A stretch of DNA of 64,000 nucleotides, taken from an uncultured Gammaproteobacteria bacterium (GTDB lineage Bacteria; Pseudomonadota; Gammaproteobacteria; Pseudomonadales; Pseudohongiellaceae). Positions 11,401 through 22,608 of the stretch are shown in pieces. The notes under the pieces were generated by a model. It ran no database searches. It was not told the DNA's origin and saw only the letters and a list, made by a program, of their open reading frames with translations. Each line of letters opens with the position of its first letter. Positions within the stretch are counted from its first letter, which is position 1. The position numbers and the translations under genes are program-made. The stretch lies in NCBI GenBank assembly GCA_913060975.1, contig CAJXVC010000003.1, positions 1 through 64,000 of the forward strand. The letters run 5' to 3'.

Positions 11401-12633
11401 TACGGCGCCACAATTACTACTGGTAAGAAGGTAGAAGTGGAAGCGGGCCAGTTGGTCGCCACATGGGATCCTCACACTCACCCAATCGTTTCAGAAGTGG
11501 CAGGTATTGTCGCGTTTGAAGCAATGGAAGAGGGCATTACCGTACGTGAGCAAACTGACGAAATCACTGGTCTGACAACCTGGTCGGTCATCGATCCGGC
11601 TGAACGTTCTTCGTCTGCGAAGGAACTGCGTCCAGCGATCCGCGTTATCGACAAGAAGGGCGAGGATATCTGTTTGCCAGGTACCAACGTACCAGCTCAC
11701 TACTTCCTGCCTGCCGGCGCCATCATCAGTCTGAAAGACGGTGCTGACCTGAATATCGGTGACGTTGTTGCCCGTATCCCTCAGGAGAGTTCGAAGACTC
11801 GAGATATTACGGGTGGTCTGCCACGCGTTGCGGACTTGTTCGAAGCGCGCAAGCCGAAAGAACCAGCTATTCTGGCCGAGATCTCCGGTACCGTCAGCTT
11901 CGGTAAGGAAACCAAAGGCAAGCGTCGTCTGGTTATTACACCGAAAGATGGTGTTAACCCGATCGATGGATCAGATCACTACGAAACACTGATTCCAAAG
12001 TGGCGCACCATGACTGTGTTTGAGGGTGAATATATCGAGAAAGGTGAAGTGGTTTCTGAAGGGCCGCCCGCACCACACGATATCCTGCGACTCAAAGGTG
12101 TTGAAGCGCTGGCTCAGTACATCGTCAATGAAGTACAGGACGTGTATCGACTGCAGGGTGTGCGTATCAATGACAAGCACATCGAAGTCATCGTGCGGCA
12201 AATGCTGCGTAAGGTCGAAATCACGCAATCTGGTGATTCCAACCTGATCAAAGGCGAGCAGATGACTTTCACCGAGATTCTCGACATTAATGAGAAGCTG
12301 AAGTCTGAAGACAAGATCCTGGCGAAGTTCGACCGTATGTTGCTGGGTATCACCAAGGCATCGTTGGCGACGGAATCATTTATCTCCGCCGCCTCGTTCC
12401 AGGAAACCACGCGGGTACTGACCGAAGCTGCCGTTACTGGCAAGCGGGACTTCCTGCGCGGCTTGAAAGAAAACGTCGTAGTAGGCCGATTGATACCAGC
12501 GGGTACCGGTTTGGCTTATCACGAGGCACGTAAGAAAGCGGCCGCTGAAGTAGTGGCTGATGCAGAAGGAGTGAGCGCCAGTGATGTGGAAGCAGCTCTG
12601 ACTGAAGCGCTGAGCGAAGGAAGCGACAGCTAA
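8407..12633 (+). CDS. rpoC: DNA-directed RNA polymerase subunit beta'
   Basis: The beta' subunit carries the catalytic magnesium. At 1408 residues it equals the E. coli length almost exactly. The N-terminal zinc ribbon (CLCGKYK ... CEKCGVE) and the catalytic [15 protein letters not shown] block, with Asp at 460, 462 and 464, are intact. The second zinc site near the trigger-loop side ([13 protein letters not shown]) is also present. GGAGG precedes the ATG. The next gene, rpsL, is 310 bp away and appears to have its own promoter. Confidence 0.99.
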   Translation: MKDLLGLLKSQSPSDEFDSIRIGLASPEMIRAWSFGEVKKPETINYRTFKPERDGLFCAKIFGPVKDYECLCGKYKRLKHRGVICEKCGVEVALSKVRRDRMGHIELASPVAHIWFLKSLPSRIGLLLDMTLRDIERILYFESFVVTDPGMTTLEKGQLLTDEQYYEAMEEWSDEFEAKMGAEAVQALMKDMDVDAEVARLREEIPATNSETKLKKLSKRLKLLEAFVDSGNKPEWMVMSVLPVLPPDLRPLVPLDGGRFATSDLNDLYRRVINRNNRLKRLLDLNAPDIIVRNEKRMLQEAVDALLDNGRRGRAITGSNKRPLKSLADMIKGKQGRFRQNLLGKRVDYSGRSVIVVGPTLKLHQCGLPKKMALELFKPFIFGKLERRGLATTIKAAKKMVERETAEVWDILAEVIREHPVLLNRAPTLHRLGIQAFEPVLIEGKAIQLHPLVCAAYNADFDGDQMAVHVPLTLEAQLEARTLMMSTNNILAPANGEPIIVPSQDVVLGLYYMTRERVNAKGEGMIFADTKEVQRAYETRSVDLQARVKVRITQTINDDEGGKETTTSIEETTVGRVLLFNIVPAGLPFAMVNQKMGKKPISQILNACYRNVGLKETVIFADQLMYTGYKYSTRSGSSIGVNDFVIPDEKAKIIDQANAEVEEIESQFASGLVTQGEKYNKVIDIWSRANDIVAKSMMEGLSTEPVINREGEEVQQESFNSVYIYADSGARGSPAQIRQLAGMRGLMARPDGSIIETPITANFREGLNVSQYFTSTHGARKGLADTALKTANSGYLTRRLVDISQDLVITEHDCGTTEGLTMSPIIEGGDIIAPLGDRVLGRVLNADALDDETGDVIVEAGTMINEKMVERLETRGVDQVLVRSPITCETRFGICSMCYGRDLARGHIANVGEAVGVIAAQSIGEPGTQLTMRTFHIGGAASRATAADSVQVKNTGKIHLNNMKTVENIKGELVVVSRSGVLIVNDTNGRERELYKLPYGATITTGKKVEVEAGQLVATWDPHTHPIVSEVAGIVAFEAMEEGITVREQTDEITGLTTWSVIDPAERSSSAKELRPAIRVIDKKGEDICLPGTNVPAHYFLPAGAIISLKDGADLNIGDVVARIPQESSKTRDITGGLPRVADLFEARKPKEPAILAEISGTVSFGKETKGKRRLVITPKDGVNPIDGSDHYETLIPKWRTMTVFEGEYIEKGEVVSEGPPAPHDILRLKGVEALAQYIVNEVQDVYRLQGVRINDKHIEVIVRQMLRKVEITQSGDSNLIKGEQMTFTEILDINEKLKSEDKILAKFDRMLLGITKASLATESFISAASFQETTRVLTEAAVTGKRDFLRGLKENVVVGRLIPAGTGLAYHEARKKAAAEVVADAEGVSASDVEAALTEALSEGSDS

Positions 12634-12704
12634 AAAGTCTCTGTCCAGGCTGCTGTTCGGGGGCAAACCCCCTGAATATCGGCCTTTGGGCAGTATGCTC
12701 AGTG

Positions 12705-12733
12705 TTGACTAAGGCAGGCGAGATCATTAAACT
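12705..12733 (+). promoter_or_regulatory. Candidate sigma-70 promoter for the rpsL (str) operon
   Basis: TTGACT (12705-12710), a 17-base spacer and TAAACT (12728-12733) give a reasonable sigma-70 match in the 310-bp gap between rpoC and rpsL. The transcript would start near 12740 and carry a leader of about 200 bases. I see no strong terminator after rpoC, so read-through from rpoBC is possible. Nothing else recognisable lies in this gap. Confidence 0.5.
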
Positions 12734-12943
12734 CTCGCCTCCTTTGCTTGACGGTCGGCCAAAATTGCTCAAAACACAGCTTTTTTGCCGGGATTAGCAG
12801 TTAAAAGCCAGACATTTGGCGTCAACCAGAGGATTTACGCGTCTCCTAAACGCCCCGAAAACCGGGCATCTGGTAGCTGACAAGTTGGTAAGACAGACAT
12901 CTGAGACGCGCTAGACAACAAATACAGGAATTTATACAGAACG

Positions 12944-13315
12944 ATGGCCACAATTAACCAGTTAGTGCGTAAACCTCGCAAGAGCAAGGTCACCAAAAGT
13001 GATGTACCGGCATTGCAGCGCTCCCCGCAAAAGCGTGGTGTGTGCACACGTGTGTATACCACTACTCCCAAGAAGCCGAATTCAGCGCTGCGTAAAGTGT
13101 GTCGTGTGCGTTTGGTCAACGGTTACGAAGTGAGCTCCTACATTGGTGGTGAAGGCCACAACTTGCAGGAACACTCGGTCGTATTGATCCGTGGTGGTCG
13201 AGTTAAAGACCTTCCCGGTGTTCGTTACCACACCGTGCGCGGTAGCCTTGATACTTCTGGTGTCAGCGATCGTCGTCAGGGCCGTTCCAAATACGGAGCC
13301 AAGCGTCCCAAGTAA
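12944..13315 (+). CDS. rpsL: 30S ribosomal protein S12
   Basis: S12 sits at the decoding centre. The 123 residues contain [14 protein letters not shown] and [11 protein letters not shown] with the wild-type lysines at the two classical streptomycin-resistance positions, so the allele looks streptomycin-sensitive. It is the first gene of the rpsL-rpsG-fusA-tuf set. A 10-bp-stem hairpin (13317-13342) follows the stop at once. Confidence 0.98.
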   Translation: MATINQLVRKPRKSKVTKSDVPALQRSPQKRGVCTRVYTTTPKKPNSALRKVCRVRLVNGYEVSSYIGGEGHNLQEHSVVLIRGGRVKDLPGVRYHTVRGSLDTSGVSDRRQGRSKYGAKRPK

Positions 13316-13316
13316 T

Positions 13317-13342
13317 CCGAACAGTCTCTACTGACTGTTCGG
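13317..13342 (+). promoter_or_regulatory. Hairpin in the rpsL-rpsG spacer
   Basis: CCGAACAGTC (13317-13326) pairs perfectly with GACTGTTCGG (13333-13342) around a 6-base loop, directly after the rpsL stop codon. No T-run follows. In E. coli S7 represses translation by binding the rpsL-rpsG intergenic RNA, so this may be part of a comparable S7 control site, though that link is only positional. Confidence 0.4.
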
Positions 13343-13501
13343 GGCACGCTGCTAGCCCAAAAAATTTCAGAGTCACCCAAACATGCGTATGGATGCGCAC
13401 CGCTACGCGACTCTTTAAACAAGCGAGCGGGATGAGTAAGGCCGGGTAGTTGCTAGATTGCAGTAAATCCCGGATTAACCTGAATAAACACGAGGTCATC
13501 T

Positions 13502-13972
13502 ATGCCTAGAAGAAGAGAAGTGGCAAAGCGCGAAGTTTTGCCTGATCCAAAGTACGGAAATAAAATCCTGGCGAAGTTCATGAATCACGTCATGGTTGAC
13601 GGCAAGAAGTCCGTCGCCGAGAAGATCGTGTATGGCGCCCTGGATGTTGTCGCTGAGAAAACCGGCGGCGATCCTCTCGAAGCCTTCGAAAAAGCCCTGG
13701 AAGCTATTGCACCAATGGTCGAGGTTAAATCTCGCCGTGTTGGTGGTGCTACTTATCAGGTCCCCGTTGAAGTTCGCGCCGAACGGCGTAATGCGCTGGC
13801 CATGCGTTGGCTGGTAGAGCATTCGCGTGCCCGTGGTGAAAAATCCATGGCATTGCGATTGGCTGGTGAGATATCAGACGCTTCAGAAGGCCGCGGAAGT
13901 GCGGTTCGCAAGCGTGAAGATGTGCACCGTATGGCGGAAGCGAACCGGGCGTTCTCACACTACCGATTCTAA
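13502..13972 (+). CDS. rpsG: 30S ribosomal protein S7
   Basis: S7 nucleates assembly of the 30S head. The length of 156 residues is as in E. coli. The N-terminal [18 protein letters not shown] and the central [14 protein letters not shown] rRNA-binding segment are conserved. The C-terminus ends soon after [15 protein letters not shown]. An intergenic region of 186 bp separates it from rpsL, and fusA starts 38 bases later. Confidence 0.98.
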   Translation: MPRRREVAKREVLPDPKYGNKILAKFMNHVMVDGKKSVAEKIVYGALDVVAEKTGGDPLEAFEKALEAIAPMVEVKSRRVGGATYQVPVEVRAERRNALAMRWLVEHSRARGEKSMALRLAGEISDASEGRGSAVRKREDVHRMAEANRAFSHYRF

Positions 13973-14010
13973 AACCCCAAATACACTGATTTATTCCGAG
14001 GTCCTAGCAA

Positions 14011-16101
14011 GTGGCCAGAAAACATCCATTAAGTCGATATCGCAATATTGGCATCGCCGCGCACGTTGATGCGGGTAAGACAACCACCACAGAGCGTGTG
14101 TTGTTTTATACCGGCATCTCGCACAAGATCGGTGAGGTTCACGATGGCGCTGCGGTCATGGACTGGATGGAACAGGAACAAGAGCGCGGTATCACGATTA
14201 CGTCTGCTGCGACTACTTGTTTCTGGAACGGCATGGACAGCCAGTATCCAGAACACCGCATTAACATTATTGATACTCCCGGACACGTTGACTTCACGAT
14301 TGAAGTAGAACGTTCTCTGCGCGTTCTCGATGGTGCTGTCGTTGTTCTGTGTGCTTCTTCAGGTGTACAGCCACAGACTGAAACGGTATGGCGTCAGGCC
14401 AACCGTTATCAGGTTCCGCGTATGGTCTTCGTCAACAAGATGGACCGTGCCGGTGCTGACTTTTTGAAAGTTGTACAGCAGATGAAAGATCGCCTGGGTG
14501 CAGCTGCTGTTCCTTTGCAGATTCCAATCGGTGCTGAAGACGAGTTCCGTGGGGTTATTGACCTCGTGAAGATGAAGTCGATCATCTGGAATGAAGAAGA
14601 CAAGGGTACGACATTCGAATACAAGGAAATCCCGGAAGACCTGAAAGCCGTCTGTGAAGAGTGGCATGAGTACATGGTTGAATCAGCGGCTGAAGCCAAT
14701 GAAGAAATTATGGAGAAATACCTCGGTGGTGAAGCTCTGAGTGAAGAAGAAATCATGAAGGCTCTTCGTCAGCGCACTCTTGCTAACGAAATCATTCCTG
14801 TACTTTGCGGCTCCGCGTTCAAGAACAAGGGCGTGCAGGCAGTACTGGATGCGGTCGTGGACTACATGCCATCGCCGACTGAAGTGAAGGCAATCGAAGG
14901 TATTCTGGAAGACGGTTCGCCAACACTGTGTGAAGCCGATGACGATGCGCCTTTTGCCTCGCTGGCTTTCAAGATCGCTACCGACCCATTCGTCGGTACG
15001 CTGACGTTCTTCCGTGTTTACTCGGGCAGATTGAATTCAGGCGACTCTGTTTACAATCCGATCAAGTCCAAGAAAGAGCGTGTTGGTCGTATGGTGCAAA
15101 TGCACTCCAACTCCCGCGAAGAGATTAAAGAAGTGTTGGCTGGCGATATTGCTGCCGCTATTGGTCTGAAAGATGTTACGACAGGTGAAACGCTTTGTGA
15201 TCCTGATCATATCGTTACGCTCGAGAAGATGGACTTCCCCGATCCGGTCATTTCGGTTGCGGTAGAGCCAAAATCGAAAGCTGACCAGGAAAAGATGAGT
15301 GTTGCACTGGGTAAGCTGGCACAGGAAGATCCGTCATTCCGTGTCGAGACTGACGAAGAATCAGGTCAGACAATTATCTCTGGTATGGGTGAGCTTCACC
15401 TGGACGTGCTGGTCGACCGTATGCGTCGCGAGTTCTCTGTTGAAGCCAACATTGGTAAGCCGCAAGTGGCCTATCGCGAAACGATCCGTAAGACGGTTGA
15501 AGTTGAAGGCAAGCACGTCAAGCAGTCTGGTGGCCGCGGTCAATACGGACATGTCTGGTTGCGTCTGGAGCCGCTGGACCCTGATTCCGAGTATGAATTT
15601 GTCAACGATATCGTCGGTGGTGTGGTTCCCCGCGAGTACATCCCGGCCGTTGATAAAGGTGCTCAGGAGCAGATGAAGAATGGCTGTTTGGCTGGCTACC
15701 CGTTATTGGCGATGCGAGTCACGCTGTACGATGGATCTTTCCACGATGTTGACTCCAGTGAAATGGCATTCAAGATCGCAGGCTCAATGGCGCTGAAAAA
15801 AGGTGCATTGATGGCCGATCCGGCGCTACTTGAGCCGACAATGAAAGTTGAAGTTGTTACACCTGAAGAATACATGGGTGATGTAATGGGTGACCTGAAC
15901 CGTCGTCGTGGCTTGGTGCAAGGCATGGAAGATTCTGCCAGTGGCAAGATCATCAATGCAGAAGTACCTCTGTCGGAGATGTTTGGTTACGCTACAGACC
16001 TGCGTTCTGCTACTCAGGGTCGTGCAACCTACACCATGGAATTTTTGAAATACGCAGAAGTGCCTAGCAACATTGCTGAAGGCATTATCCAAAACAATTG
16101 A
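14011..16101 (+). CDS. fusA: Elongation factor G
   Basis: EF-G is the translocation GTPase. The 696 residues include G1 ([13 protein letters not shown]), the switch [10 protein letters not shown] and NKMDRAG (G4), then domains II-V. The domain IV loop GGRGQYGHV is present near residues 507-515. The start is GTG at 14011, preceded by CCGAGGTCC. It lies between rpsG and tuf in the str operon with 18 bases to tuf. Confidence 0.99.
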   Translation: MARKHPLSRYRNIGIAAHVDAGKTTTTERVLFYTGISHKIGEVHDGAAVMDWMEQEQERGITITSAATTCFWNGMDSQYPEHRINIIDTPGHVDFTIEVERSLRVLDGAVVVLCASSGVQPQTETVWRQANRYQVPRMVFVNKMDRAGADFLKVVQQMKDRLGAAAVPLQIPIGAEDEFRGVIDLVKMKSIIWNEEDKGTTFEYKEIPEDLKAVCEEWHEYMVESAAEANEEIMEKYLGGEALSEEEIMKALRQRTLANEIIPVLCGSAFKNKGVQAVLDAVVDYMPSPTEVKAIEGILEDGSPTLCEADDDAPFASLAFKIATDPFVGTLTFFRVYSGRLNSGDSVYNPIKSKKERVGRMVQMHSNSREEIKEVLAGDIAAAIGLKDVTTGETLCDPDHIVTLEKMDFPDPVISVAVEPKSKADQEKMSVALGKLAQEDPSFRVETDEESGQTIISGMGELHLDVLVDRMRREFSVEANIGKPQVAYRETIRKTVEVEGKHVKQSGGRGQYGHVWLRLEPLDPDSEYEFVNDIVGGVVPREYIPAVDKGAQEQMKNGCLAGYPLLAMRVTLYDGSFHDVDSSEMAFKIAGSMALKKGALMADPALLEPTMKVEVVTPEEYMGDVMGDLNRRRGLVQGMEDSASGKIINAEVPLSEMFGYATDLRSATQGRATYTMEFLKYAEVPSNIAEGIIQNN

Positions 16102-16119
16102 GCTTAAAGGGGTTTAATC

Positions 16120-17313
16120 GTGTCAAAGGAAAAATTTGAAAGAAATAAGGTACACGTCAACGTCGGTACAATTGGTCACGTTGACCATGGTAAGACGACG
16201 CTGACAGCGGCGCTGACCAAAGTCTGCCACGACGTGTGGGGCTCAGGTGAAGCTCGCAATTTTGATCAGATCGACAATGCGCCAGAAGAACGCGAGCGTG
16301 GTATCACGATTGCGACTTCCCACGTTGAGTACGACTCACCGAATCGCCACTACGCGCACGTTGACTGTCCAGGACACGCCGACTATGTGAAGAACATGAT
16401 TACAGGTGCGGCGCAGATGGACGGCGCTATTCTGGTTTGTTCAGCAGCAGACGGCCCCATGCCACAGACGCGTGAGCACATTCTGCTGTCCCGTCAGGTA
16501 GGCGTACCTTACATCGTTGTGTTCATGAACAAAGCGGACATGGTTGATGATGAAGAACTGCTTGAGCTGGTTGAGATGGAAATCCGCGAGCTGTTGGACG
16601 CTTACGAATTCCCGGGTGACGACACACCGATCATCATTGGTTCTGCCCTGAAAGCACTGGAAGGTGATACATCAGACATCGGCGCACCGGCTGTACAGAA
16701 GCTGGTTGAGACTCTGGACGAGTACATTCCTGAGCCAACACGTGATGTTGAGAAGCCGTTCCTGATGCCAATCGAAGACGTATTCTCCATCTCTGGTCGT
16801 GGTACTGTTGTGACTGGTCGTGTTGAGCGTGGTGTGGTCAAGGTCGGTGAAGAGATCGAGATCGTTGGTATCAAAGACACTACCAAGACTACCTGTACAG
16901 GTGTTGAGATGTTCCGCAAGCTGCTTGACGAAGGTCGCGCTGGTGAGAACGTTGGTGTTCTGTTGCGTGGTACGAAGCGTGAAGACGTTGAGCGTGGTCA
17001 GGTACTGGCAGCGCCAGGCACGATTACGCCACACACGAAATTCGAAGCTGAGGTTTATATCCTGAGCAAAGACGAAGGTGGCCGTCACACGCCATTCTTC
17101 AAAGGCTACCGTCCACAGTTCTACTTCCGTACAACTGACGTGACTGGTAACTGTGAGCTGCCAGCTGATGTTGAGATGGTTATGCCAGGCGACAACATCA
17201 AGATGGTAGTGGAGTTAATCGCTCCTATCGCTATGGATGAAGGCTTGCGCTTTGCGATTCGCGAAGGCGGCCGAACAGTCGGTGCAGGTGTAGTAGCCAA
17301 AATCATCGAATAA
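16120..17313 (+). CDS. tuf: Elongation factor Tu
   Basis: EF-Tu delivers aminoacyl-tRNA to the ribosome. At 397 residues it has [24 protein letters not shown] and the C-terminal RTVGAGVV region. The start is GTG, preceded by AAAGGGG. A strong terminator follows at 17335-17368, so this copy ends the str operon. Many gammaproteobacteria have a second tuf copy; none is seen between trpT and secE at the left end as far as the window shows. Confidence 0.99.
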   Translation: MSKEKFERNKVHVNVGTIGHVDHGKTTLTAALTKVCHDVWGSGEARNFDQIDNAPEERERGITIATSHVEYDSPNRHYAHVDCPGHADYVKNMITGAAQMDGAILVCSAADGPMPQTREHILLSRQVGVPYIVVFMNKADMVDDEELLELVEMEIRELLDAYEFPGDDTPIIIGSALKALEGDTSDIGAPAVQKLVETLDEYIPEPTRDVEKPFLMPIEDVFSISGRGTVVTGRVERGVVKVGEEIEIVGIKDTTKTTCTGVEMFRKLLDEGRAGENVGVLLRGTKREDVERGQVLAAPGTITPHTKFEAEVYILSKDEGGRHTPFFKGYRPQFYFRTTDVTGNCELPADVEMVMPGDNIKMVVELIAPIAMDEGLRFAIREGGRTVGAGVVAKIIE

Positions 17314-17334
17314 GATTGGCGCACACCTTCTTAA

Positions 17335-17368
17335 AGCCAGGGATTGTCTTAGCAATCCCTGGCTTTTT
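17335..17368 (+). terminator. Rho-independent terminator after tuf
   Basis: AGCCAGGGATTG (17335-17346) pairs perfectly with CAATCCCTGGCT (17353-17364), and the helix runs into a TTTTT tract. It lies 22 bases after the tuf stop and closes the str operon. Confidence 0.9.
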
Positions 17369-17372
17369 GTTA

Positions 17373-17675
17373 GGGACGTAGTGGCTGCGAGACAGCGGCA
17401 CTTCGTTAAAATCATTTTCCGACCGGGTCATTTACTACAGTAAACTCCCCGCCCGGAAAATAATTTTGCCTCGTTCCACAGTCTCTCGCTCACTACTCGA
17501 GTTGTCACCGGACTTATGGTTTGGTGGAAGTAGTTAGTTAGTGGGACGTAGCGGCTGCGGAAACGTGGCACTGCGTTAAAACCATTTTCCGACAGGGTCA
17601 CTTACTTTAGTAAGCTCCCCAGCCGGAAAATAATTTTGCCTCGCTCCACTGTCTCTCGCTCACTACTCGAGTGGA
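17373..17675 (+). repeat. Two direct copies of a ~130-bp hairpin element
   Basis: Copy 1 starts at 17373 and copy 2 at 17543, a period of 170 bases. Both begin GGGACGTAG and end near CTCTCGCTCACTACTCGAG. Each contains ATTTTCCG pairing with CGGAAAAT (17414-17421/17454-17461 and 17584-17591/17624-17631) and an inner stem. The inner stem is TTTACT/AGTAAA in copy 1 and CTTACT/AGTAAG in copy 2, a compensatory pair change. No conserved reading frame is visible. Confidence 0.88.
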
Positions 17676-17769
17676 GCCTTCGACAGAGCAGTCTAAGGTG
17701 GATAGATTTGGAGGCTACAAAGGATTGGCACTGACTTAGAAGATTTCTATTTTAAATTTTCCACAGTCA

Positions 17770-17893
17770 GAGCAGTGAGCGAAAAGCCTCGAGACGAGGC
17801 GGAGCAGATTTTTGGATGGGGAGTTTGCAAGTCGTAAATGACTCAGCCAAAAATCTGATCCAACGAAGTATCGGGGGTTTGCAGCCGCTGCGA
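17770..17893 (-). repeat. Third, inverted and diverged copy of the tuf-rpsJ hairpin element
   Basis: Read on the minus strand, this segment aligns with the two direct copies at 17373 and 17543. Shared blocks on the + strand are CAGTGAGCG, ACGAGGC, GGGGAGTTT, GTAAATGAC and AACGAAGT, in the order expected for a reverse complement. Its main stem is different in sequence, CAGATTTTTGG (17805-17815) with CCAAAAATCTG (17847-17857), but paired perfectly. The remaining stretch to 18260 has one more hairpin (ACCCCGG 18043-18049 with CCGGGGT 18061-18067) and nothing else recognisable. Confidence 0.75.
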
Positions 17894-18260
17894 TTTCCTC
17901 TGGAGAGTGAAGGTATCCCGGAGGGGCGCCGACCAGCAGGCGGGCAAATTTGCGCCTACCGCTGGCCAGCTCTACTTATTGAAAGAACAAGGCAAACTGG
18001 TCAGATAACGAGTATTAACACTCACAATCTGATCGTTTTCTGACCCCGGTTGGCTTTTGTCCGGGGTGAGGAAGTTAAAACCAGCATTTCGGCCAAAACC
18101 GGCCATTTGCTGACTGGCCCGACAGCAATCTGGCTACAGAGCAGGCTGAATCGAGCATTAGTTCGATTGCCGCTGAATTTGTGGGGATAGTGTCCGTGCA
18201 GTGACAGCGGGATTATCGGCTACAGGCCAGAGAGTTTGAGGGTTTAGCGAGTAGATTTCC

Positions 18261-18289
18261 TTGACTTGGAAATTCCTCGCCATTACAAT
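18261..18289 (+). promoter_or_regulatory. Sigma-70 promoter of the S10 operon
   Basis: TTGACT (18261-18266), exactly 17 bases, then TACAAT (18284-18289) is a near-consensus sigma-70 promoter. The start point would be near 18296, giving a leader of about 85 bases before rpsJ. That is much shorter than the E. coli S10 leader with its L4-responsive attenuator, so control upstream of rpsJ is probably organised differently here. Confidence 0.8.
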
Positions 18290-18356
18290 GCGCATCCTTT
18301 TTTGGCAATTCAAAAACAAGTGCTAAAAAAGTTTGCGGTAACTATTTAATATTTAA

Positions 18357-18692
<336 letters not shown>

Positions 18693-18713
18693 CCCCCGGC
18701 AAAAATATATCCA

Positions 18714-18748
18714 GGCAGAGAGCATTTCAGTCCTCTTTGCCCTTTTTT
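18714..18748 (+). terminator. Terminator-like hairpin between rpsJ and rplC
   Basis: GGCAGAGAG (18714-18722) pairs with CTCTTTGCC (18733-18741), including one G-U pair, and is followed by CTTTTTTAT. This is a good Rho-independent terminator or attenuator inside the S10 operon, in a 173-bp gap where most relatives have a short spacer. No convincing new promoter was found before rplC. Confidence 0.65.
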
Positions 18749-18865
18749 ATAAAAGTTTTGGTGCACTGGAATATTCGCTTACCCATTTAGCGGTAACGTA
18801 CATTAGTGTAACGCGTCAGCGGCCAGAGCGGGTTTTAGCCCCTTGCACGATGAGGTCTTAATACA

Positions 18866-19504
18866 ATGTCGATAGGTTTAGTCGGTCGTAAGAGCGGGAT
18901 GACCCGTATCTTCACTGAAGAGGGTGCTTCTGTGCCTGTAACGGTTGTCGAAGTTCAGCCGAACCGGGTCACGCAAATCAAAACTCAGGAATCTGATGGC
19001 TATAGTGCTATTCAGGTAACTACTGGTGCTCGCAAAGCTACTCGCGTAAGCAAAGCGCTTGCCGGTCATTTTGCCAAGGCAAAGACTGAAGCGGGTGAAG
19101 GCCTTTGGGAATTCCGTACTGAGGAATTGGACGGACTTGAGATTGGCGGCGAACTGAAAGTTGATCGTTTCGAAGCTGGTCAGAAAGTCGATGTCACAGG
19201 CACTTCTAAAGGTAAAGGTTTCCAGGGCGGCGTGAAGCGTCACAACTTCAGCATGCAGGATGCCACTCACGGTAACTCCTTGTCGCACCGTGCGCCTGGT
19301 TCCATTGGTCAGTGTCAAACACCTGGCCGTGTATGGAAAGGTAAGAAGATGGCCGGTCAGATGGGTAACGTGCGCAAGACTACACAAAGTCTCGAAGTTA
19401 TCCGCGTCGATCTGGACAACAATTTACTTCTCATCAAGGGCGCGCTGCCTGGAGCCACAGGTTCCAGCGTTATTGTTCGTCCTGCAATCAAGGTTAAGAG
19501 GTAG
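18866..19504 (+). CDS. rplC: 50S ribosomal protein L3
   Basis: L3 is an early 50S assembly protein near the peptidyl transferase centre. The protein is 212 residues (209 in E. coli). It starts [15 protein letters not shown] and carries the loop [21 protein letters not shown]. The glutamine in this segment is the usual PrmB methylation site. Seven bases separate it from rplD. Confidence 0.98.
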   Translation: MSIGLVGRKSGMTRIFTEEGASVPVTVVEVQPNRVTQIKTQESDGYSAIQVTTGARKATRVSKALAGHFAKAKTEAGEGLWEFRTEELDGLEIGGELKVDRFEAGQKVDVTGTSKGKGFQGGVKRHNFSMQDATHGNSLSHRAPGSIGQCQTPGRVWKGKKMAGQMGNVRKTTQSLEVIRVDLDNNLLLIKGALPGATGSSVIVRPAIKVKR

Positions 19505-19511
19505 CTAAGTC

Positions 19512-20132
19512 ATGGAATTAGCACTTGCGCTGCCTGGTAAGAAAACCGGGAAAGAAACAGTTTCACTTTCTGACGACGCGTTCGCTCGTGAGTACAACGA
19601 GCCTCTGGTTCACCAGACTGTTGTTACTTATATGGCAGATGCCCGTCAGGGAACCGTACAACAAAAGACTCGTTCCGAAGTGCGTGGCGGTGGCCGCAAG
19701 CCTTGGCGCCAAAAAGGCACAGGCCGTGCCCGTGCCGGTACGATTCGTAGCCCAATCTGGCGTAGTGGTGGTGTGACATTTGCCGCTCGTCCACAGGACT
19801 ACAGCAAAAAACTGAACAAGAAAATGTATCGCGGTGCTATGCGCTGCATACTTTCCGAGCTGATTCGTCAGGATCGCCTGATCGTAGTCAGTGATTTCTC
19901 TATTGATTCGCACAAGACCAAAGATTTGGTTGGCAAGCTCAAAGAGTTCGATCTTGAGAACGTGCTGATTGTGGCTGAATCTGTAGAGCAGAATCTGTAC
20001 CTGGCTGCTCGCAACTTGCACAAAGTTGATGTGCTGGATGCATCCGGACTGGATCCAGTTAGCCTTATTGGTTTCGAGAACGTGCTGATCACTGTTCCGG
20101 CGCTTAAGAAGGTTGAGGAGATGCTGTCATGA
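19512..20132 (+). CDS. rplD: 50S ribosomal protein L4
   Basis: L4 lines the exit tunnel and in E. coli autoregulates the S10 operon. It has 206 residues. The tunnel loop region [20 protein letters not shown] leads into [11 protein letters not shown], both fully conserved. The stop overlaps the rplW start in an ATGA (20129-20132), showing translational coupling. Confidence 0.98.
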   Translation: MELALALPGKKTGKETVSLSDDAFAREYNEPLVHQTVVTYMADARQGTVQQKTRSEVRGGGRKPWRQKGTGRARAGTIRSPIWRSGGVTFAARPQDYSKKLNKKMYRGAMRCILSELIRQDRLIVVSDFSIDSHKTKDLVGKLKEFDLENVLIVAESVEQNLYLAARNLHKVDVLDASGLDPVSLIGFENVLITVPALKKVEEMLS

Positions 20133-20428
20133 ATCCGGAACGTCTATATACAGTAATTCTGGGTCCGCATGTGTCTGAAAAGACAACCATGCTGGGCGAG
20201 AACAATAACCAGTACACATTCCGTGTGGCTGGCGATGCAACCAAGCCGGAAATCAAAGAAGCCGTTGAATCGTTATTCAATGTCGTTGTTGATGAACTGC
20301 AGGTTCTTAATGTTAAAGGCAAAACCAAACGTGGGCCGCGCGGCAAACTGCGCAAGCGCTCCGATTGGAAGAAAGCCTATGTGCGTCTGGAAGCGGGTCA
20401 TCAAATTGATTTCGCGGACATGGGTTAA
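20129..20428 (+). CDS. rplW: 50S ribosomal protein L23
   Basis: L23 is the exit-site docking protein for trigger factor and SRP. At 99 residues it shows the family pattern GPHVSEKT near the N-terminus and the tail segment with [19 protein letters not shown]. Translation begins within the rplD stop codon overlap. Confidence 0.97.
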   Translation: MNPERLYTVILGPHVSEKTTMLGENNNQYTFRVAGDATKPEIKEAVESLFNVVVDELQVLNVKGKTKRGPRGKLRKRSDWKKAYVRLEAGHQIDFADMG

Positions 20429-20447
20429 GGGGTAGAGGGGAAACATC

Positions 20448-21278
20448 ATGCCAGTAGTAAAGTGTAAACCCACATCACCTGGTCGACGTTTTGTCGTCAA
20501 GGTCGTAAATCCCGATCTGTACAAGGGTGCCCCGTACGCGCCGTTGACTGCGCCGAAGTCGAAGTCTGGTGGTCGCAACAATCTGGGTCGCATTACCCGT
20601 CGTCACCAGGGTGGTGGTCACAAACAGAAATATCGCATTATCGATTTTCGTCGCAACAAGGACGGGATTGAAGCAACAGTTGAGCGTCTTGAATACGATC
20701 CTAACCGATCGGCCAACATTGCTTTGTTGAAGTACGCCGACGGTGAGCGTCGCTACATTATTGCGCCAGCAAAAGTAAAAGCCGGTGACGTGTTAATGTC
20801 AGGCGATGATGCAGCAATCAAGGTTGGTAATTGTCTGCCGCTGCGCAGCATCCCATTGGGTAGCACGCTGCACTGTGTAGAAATGAAGCCAGGCAAGGGT
20901 GCGCAGATCGCGCGCAGTGCCGGTACTTCATTGCAATTGGTTGCTCGTGAAGGCAGCTACGCGACTGTACGTCTGCGTTCAGGTGAGATGCGCAAGATTT
21001 TGAGCGAGTGTCGCGCAACACTGGGTGAAGTTTCGAATTCAGAGCATTCTCTGAGATCACTCGGTAAAGCCGGCGCCAAGCGCTGGCGTGGTGTCCGTCC
21101 TACTGTTCGTGGTGTTGCCATGAACCCGGTAGATCACCCGCACGGTGGTGGTGAAGGTCGTACGTCCGGTGGGCGTCATCCTGTATCACCATGGGGTACA
21201 CCGACCAAAGGCTACAAGACTCGAACTAACAAGCGTACGAACAACATGATTGTTCGCCGCAGAAAATCAAGCCGCTAG
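20448..21278 (+). CDS. rplB: 50S ribosomal protein L2
   Basis: L2 is required for subunit association and peptidyl transfer. It has 276 residues (273 in E. coli) with the N-terminal [17 protein letters not shown], the [18 protein letters not shown] region and the C-terminal [19 protein letters not shown], which contains the near-invariant catalytic-site histidine. Ribosome site GGGGAAA precedes ATG. Confidence 0.98.
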   Translation: MPVVKCKPTSPGRRFVVKVVNPDLYKGAPYAPLTAPKSKSGGRNNLGRITRRHQGGGHKQKYRIIDFRRNKDGIEATVERLEYDPNRSANIALLKYADGERRYIIAPAKVKAGDVLMSGDDAAIKVGNCLPLRSIPLGSTLHCVEMKPGKGAQIARSAGTSLQLVAREGSYATVRLRSGEMRKILSECRATLGEVSNSEHSLRSLGKAGAKRWRGVRPTVRGVAMNPVDHPHGGGEGRTSGGRHPVSPWGTPTKGYKTRTNKRTNNMIVRRRKSSR

Positions 21279-21303
21279 CGGCAAGTGATAGAGGATTTTA
21301 TTC

Positions 21304-21576
21304 GTGCCACGTTCACTTAAGAAAGGTCCGTTTGTCGACCTTCATTTAATGAAGAAAGTACAAACAGCCGTGGAAAGTAATGACAAGCGTCCCATCAAGA
21401 CATGGTCGCGTCGTTCTATGATTTCCCCGGATATGATTGGATTGACCATTGCTGTCCATAACGGTCGTCAGCATATTCCTGTTTTCGTTAACGAAGACAT
21501 GGTTGGTCACAAACTGGGTGAGTTTGCTCTGACACGCACATACCGCGGTCACCAAGCAGACAAGAAGGCACGCTAG
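21304..21576 (+). CDS. rpsS: 30S ribosomal protein S19
   Basis: S19 pairs with S13 in the 30S head. The 90 residues start [18 protein letters not shown] and include [16 protein letters not shown] and [16 protein letters not shown], all standard. The start codon is GTG at 21304. Confidence 0.97.
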   Translation: MPRSLKKGPFVDLHLMKKVQTAVESNDKRPIKTWSRRSMISPDMIGLTIAVHNGRQHIPVFVNEDMVGHKLGEFALTRTYRGHQADKKAR

Positions 21577-21586
21577 GAGATTAGTG

Positions 21587-21919
21587 ATGGAAGTGTCAGC
21601 AAGATTAAAAGGTGCACGTCTTTCAGCACAAAAAGCACGCCTGGTCGCTGATCAGGTACGTGGTAAAGGTGTTGAAGAAGCGCTGCAGCTGCTGAATTAC
21701 AGCACTAAAAAAGGTGCTGATATCATCAAGAAGGTTTTGAACTCAGCTATCGCCAACGCCGAACACAATGAAGGCGCTGACGTGGATGAGCTGAAGGTCG
21801 CAACGATTTTCGTTGACGAAGGTATGACAATGAAACGCATTATGCCGAGAGCGAAGGGTCGCGCCGATCGTATTCTCAAGCGTTCATGTCACATAACAAT
21901 TACGGTCGCGGATAACTAG
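21587..21919 (+). CDS. rplV: 50S ribosomal protein L22
   Basis: L22 lines the tunnel constriction and is a macrolide-resistance locus. ATG at 21587 is taken, with TAGGAG at 21575-21580, rather than the GTG one codon upstream; this gives the standard 110 residues. The conserved C-terminal block [20 protein letters not shown] is intact and without the known loop deletions. Confidence 0.97.
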   Translation: MEVSARLKGARLSAQKARLVADQVRGKGVEEALQLLNYSTKKGADIIKKVLNSAIANAEHNEGADVDELKVATIFVDEGMTMKRIMPRAKGRADRILKRSCHITITVADN

Positions 21920-21928
21920 GAGATTCGG

Positions 21929-22597
21929 ATGGGTCAGAAAGTAAACCCAACAGGTATTCGCCTTGGCATCGTCAAGAAGCACACCTCGGTTTGGTATGCC
22001 GAAGGTGAAGAATACGCCAACAACCTGTTAGTTGATTTACAGGTGAGAGACTTCGTTAAGAAGAGATTGGCAAATGCTTCTGTAGCCAGAGTAGAGATTG
22101 AGCGACCAGCCAAGACTGCCAAGATCACTATTTACACCGCGCGACCGGGTATCGTGATTGGCAAGAAGGGTGAAGATGTTGAGAAGCTGCGTGGTGTCCT
22201 GACTGAAAAGATGGGTATTCCTGTACAGATCAATATTGAAGAAATTCGTAAGCCGGACCTGGACGCACAGCTAGTCGCTGACAGCGTTGCGTCACAGCTC
22301 GAGCGTCGAGTGATGTTCCGTCGTGCCATGAAGCGCGCGGTTCAAAATGCCATGCGTCAGGGTGCTGAAGGCATCAAGGTGCAGGTAGGTGGTCGTCTGG
22401 GTGGTGCCGAGATTGCACGTTCAGAGTGGTATCGTGAAGGCCGAGTGCCATTGCATACCCTGCGTGCGGATATCGACTATGCCACGTCAGAAGCCAGCAC
22501 TACTTACGGCATCATCGGTGTGAAAGTCTGGATATTTAAAGGTGAGATTCTGGACCTGGATGAGGCGATTGTGCCCACTCAGGCCAAGGCCAGCTAG
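21929..22597 (+). CDS. rpsC: 30S ribosomal protein S3
   Basis: S3 lies at the mRNA entry tunnel. It has 222 residues (233 in E. coli; the C-terminal tail is shorter). It starts [15 protein letters not shown], has the KH domain with [12 protein letters not shown] and the C-terminal [13 protein letters not shown] block. Ribosome site AGGAG precedes ATG and spacing to rplP is 11 bases. Confidence 0.98.
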   Translation: MGQKVNPTGIRLGIVKKHTSVWYAEGEEYANNLLVDLQVRDFVKKRLANASVARVEIERPAKTAKITIYTARPGIVIGKKGEDVEKLRGVLTEKMGIPVQINIEEIRKPDLDAQLVADSVASQLERRVMFRRAMKRAVQNAMRQGAEGIKVQVGGRLGGAEIARSEWYREGRVPLHTLRADIDYATSEASTTYGIIGVKVWIFKGEILDLDEAIVPTQAKAS

Positions 22598-22608
22598 AGG
22601 TATACGAC

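Noticed and set aside
17816..18043. 75-codon frame between tuf and rpsJ
   Set aside because: It begins inside the inverted hairpin element, has no ribosome site and shows no protein-like pattern.
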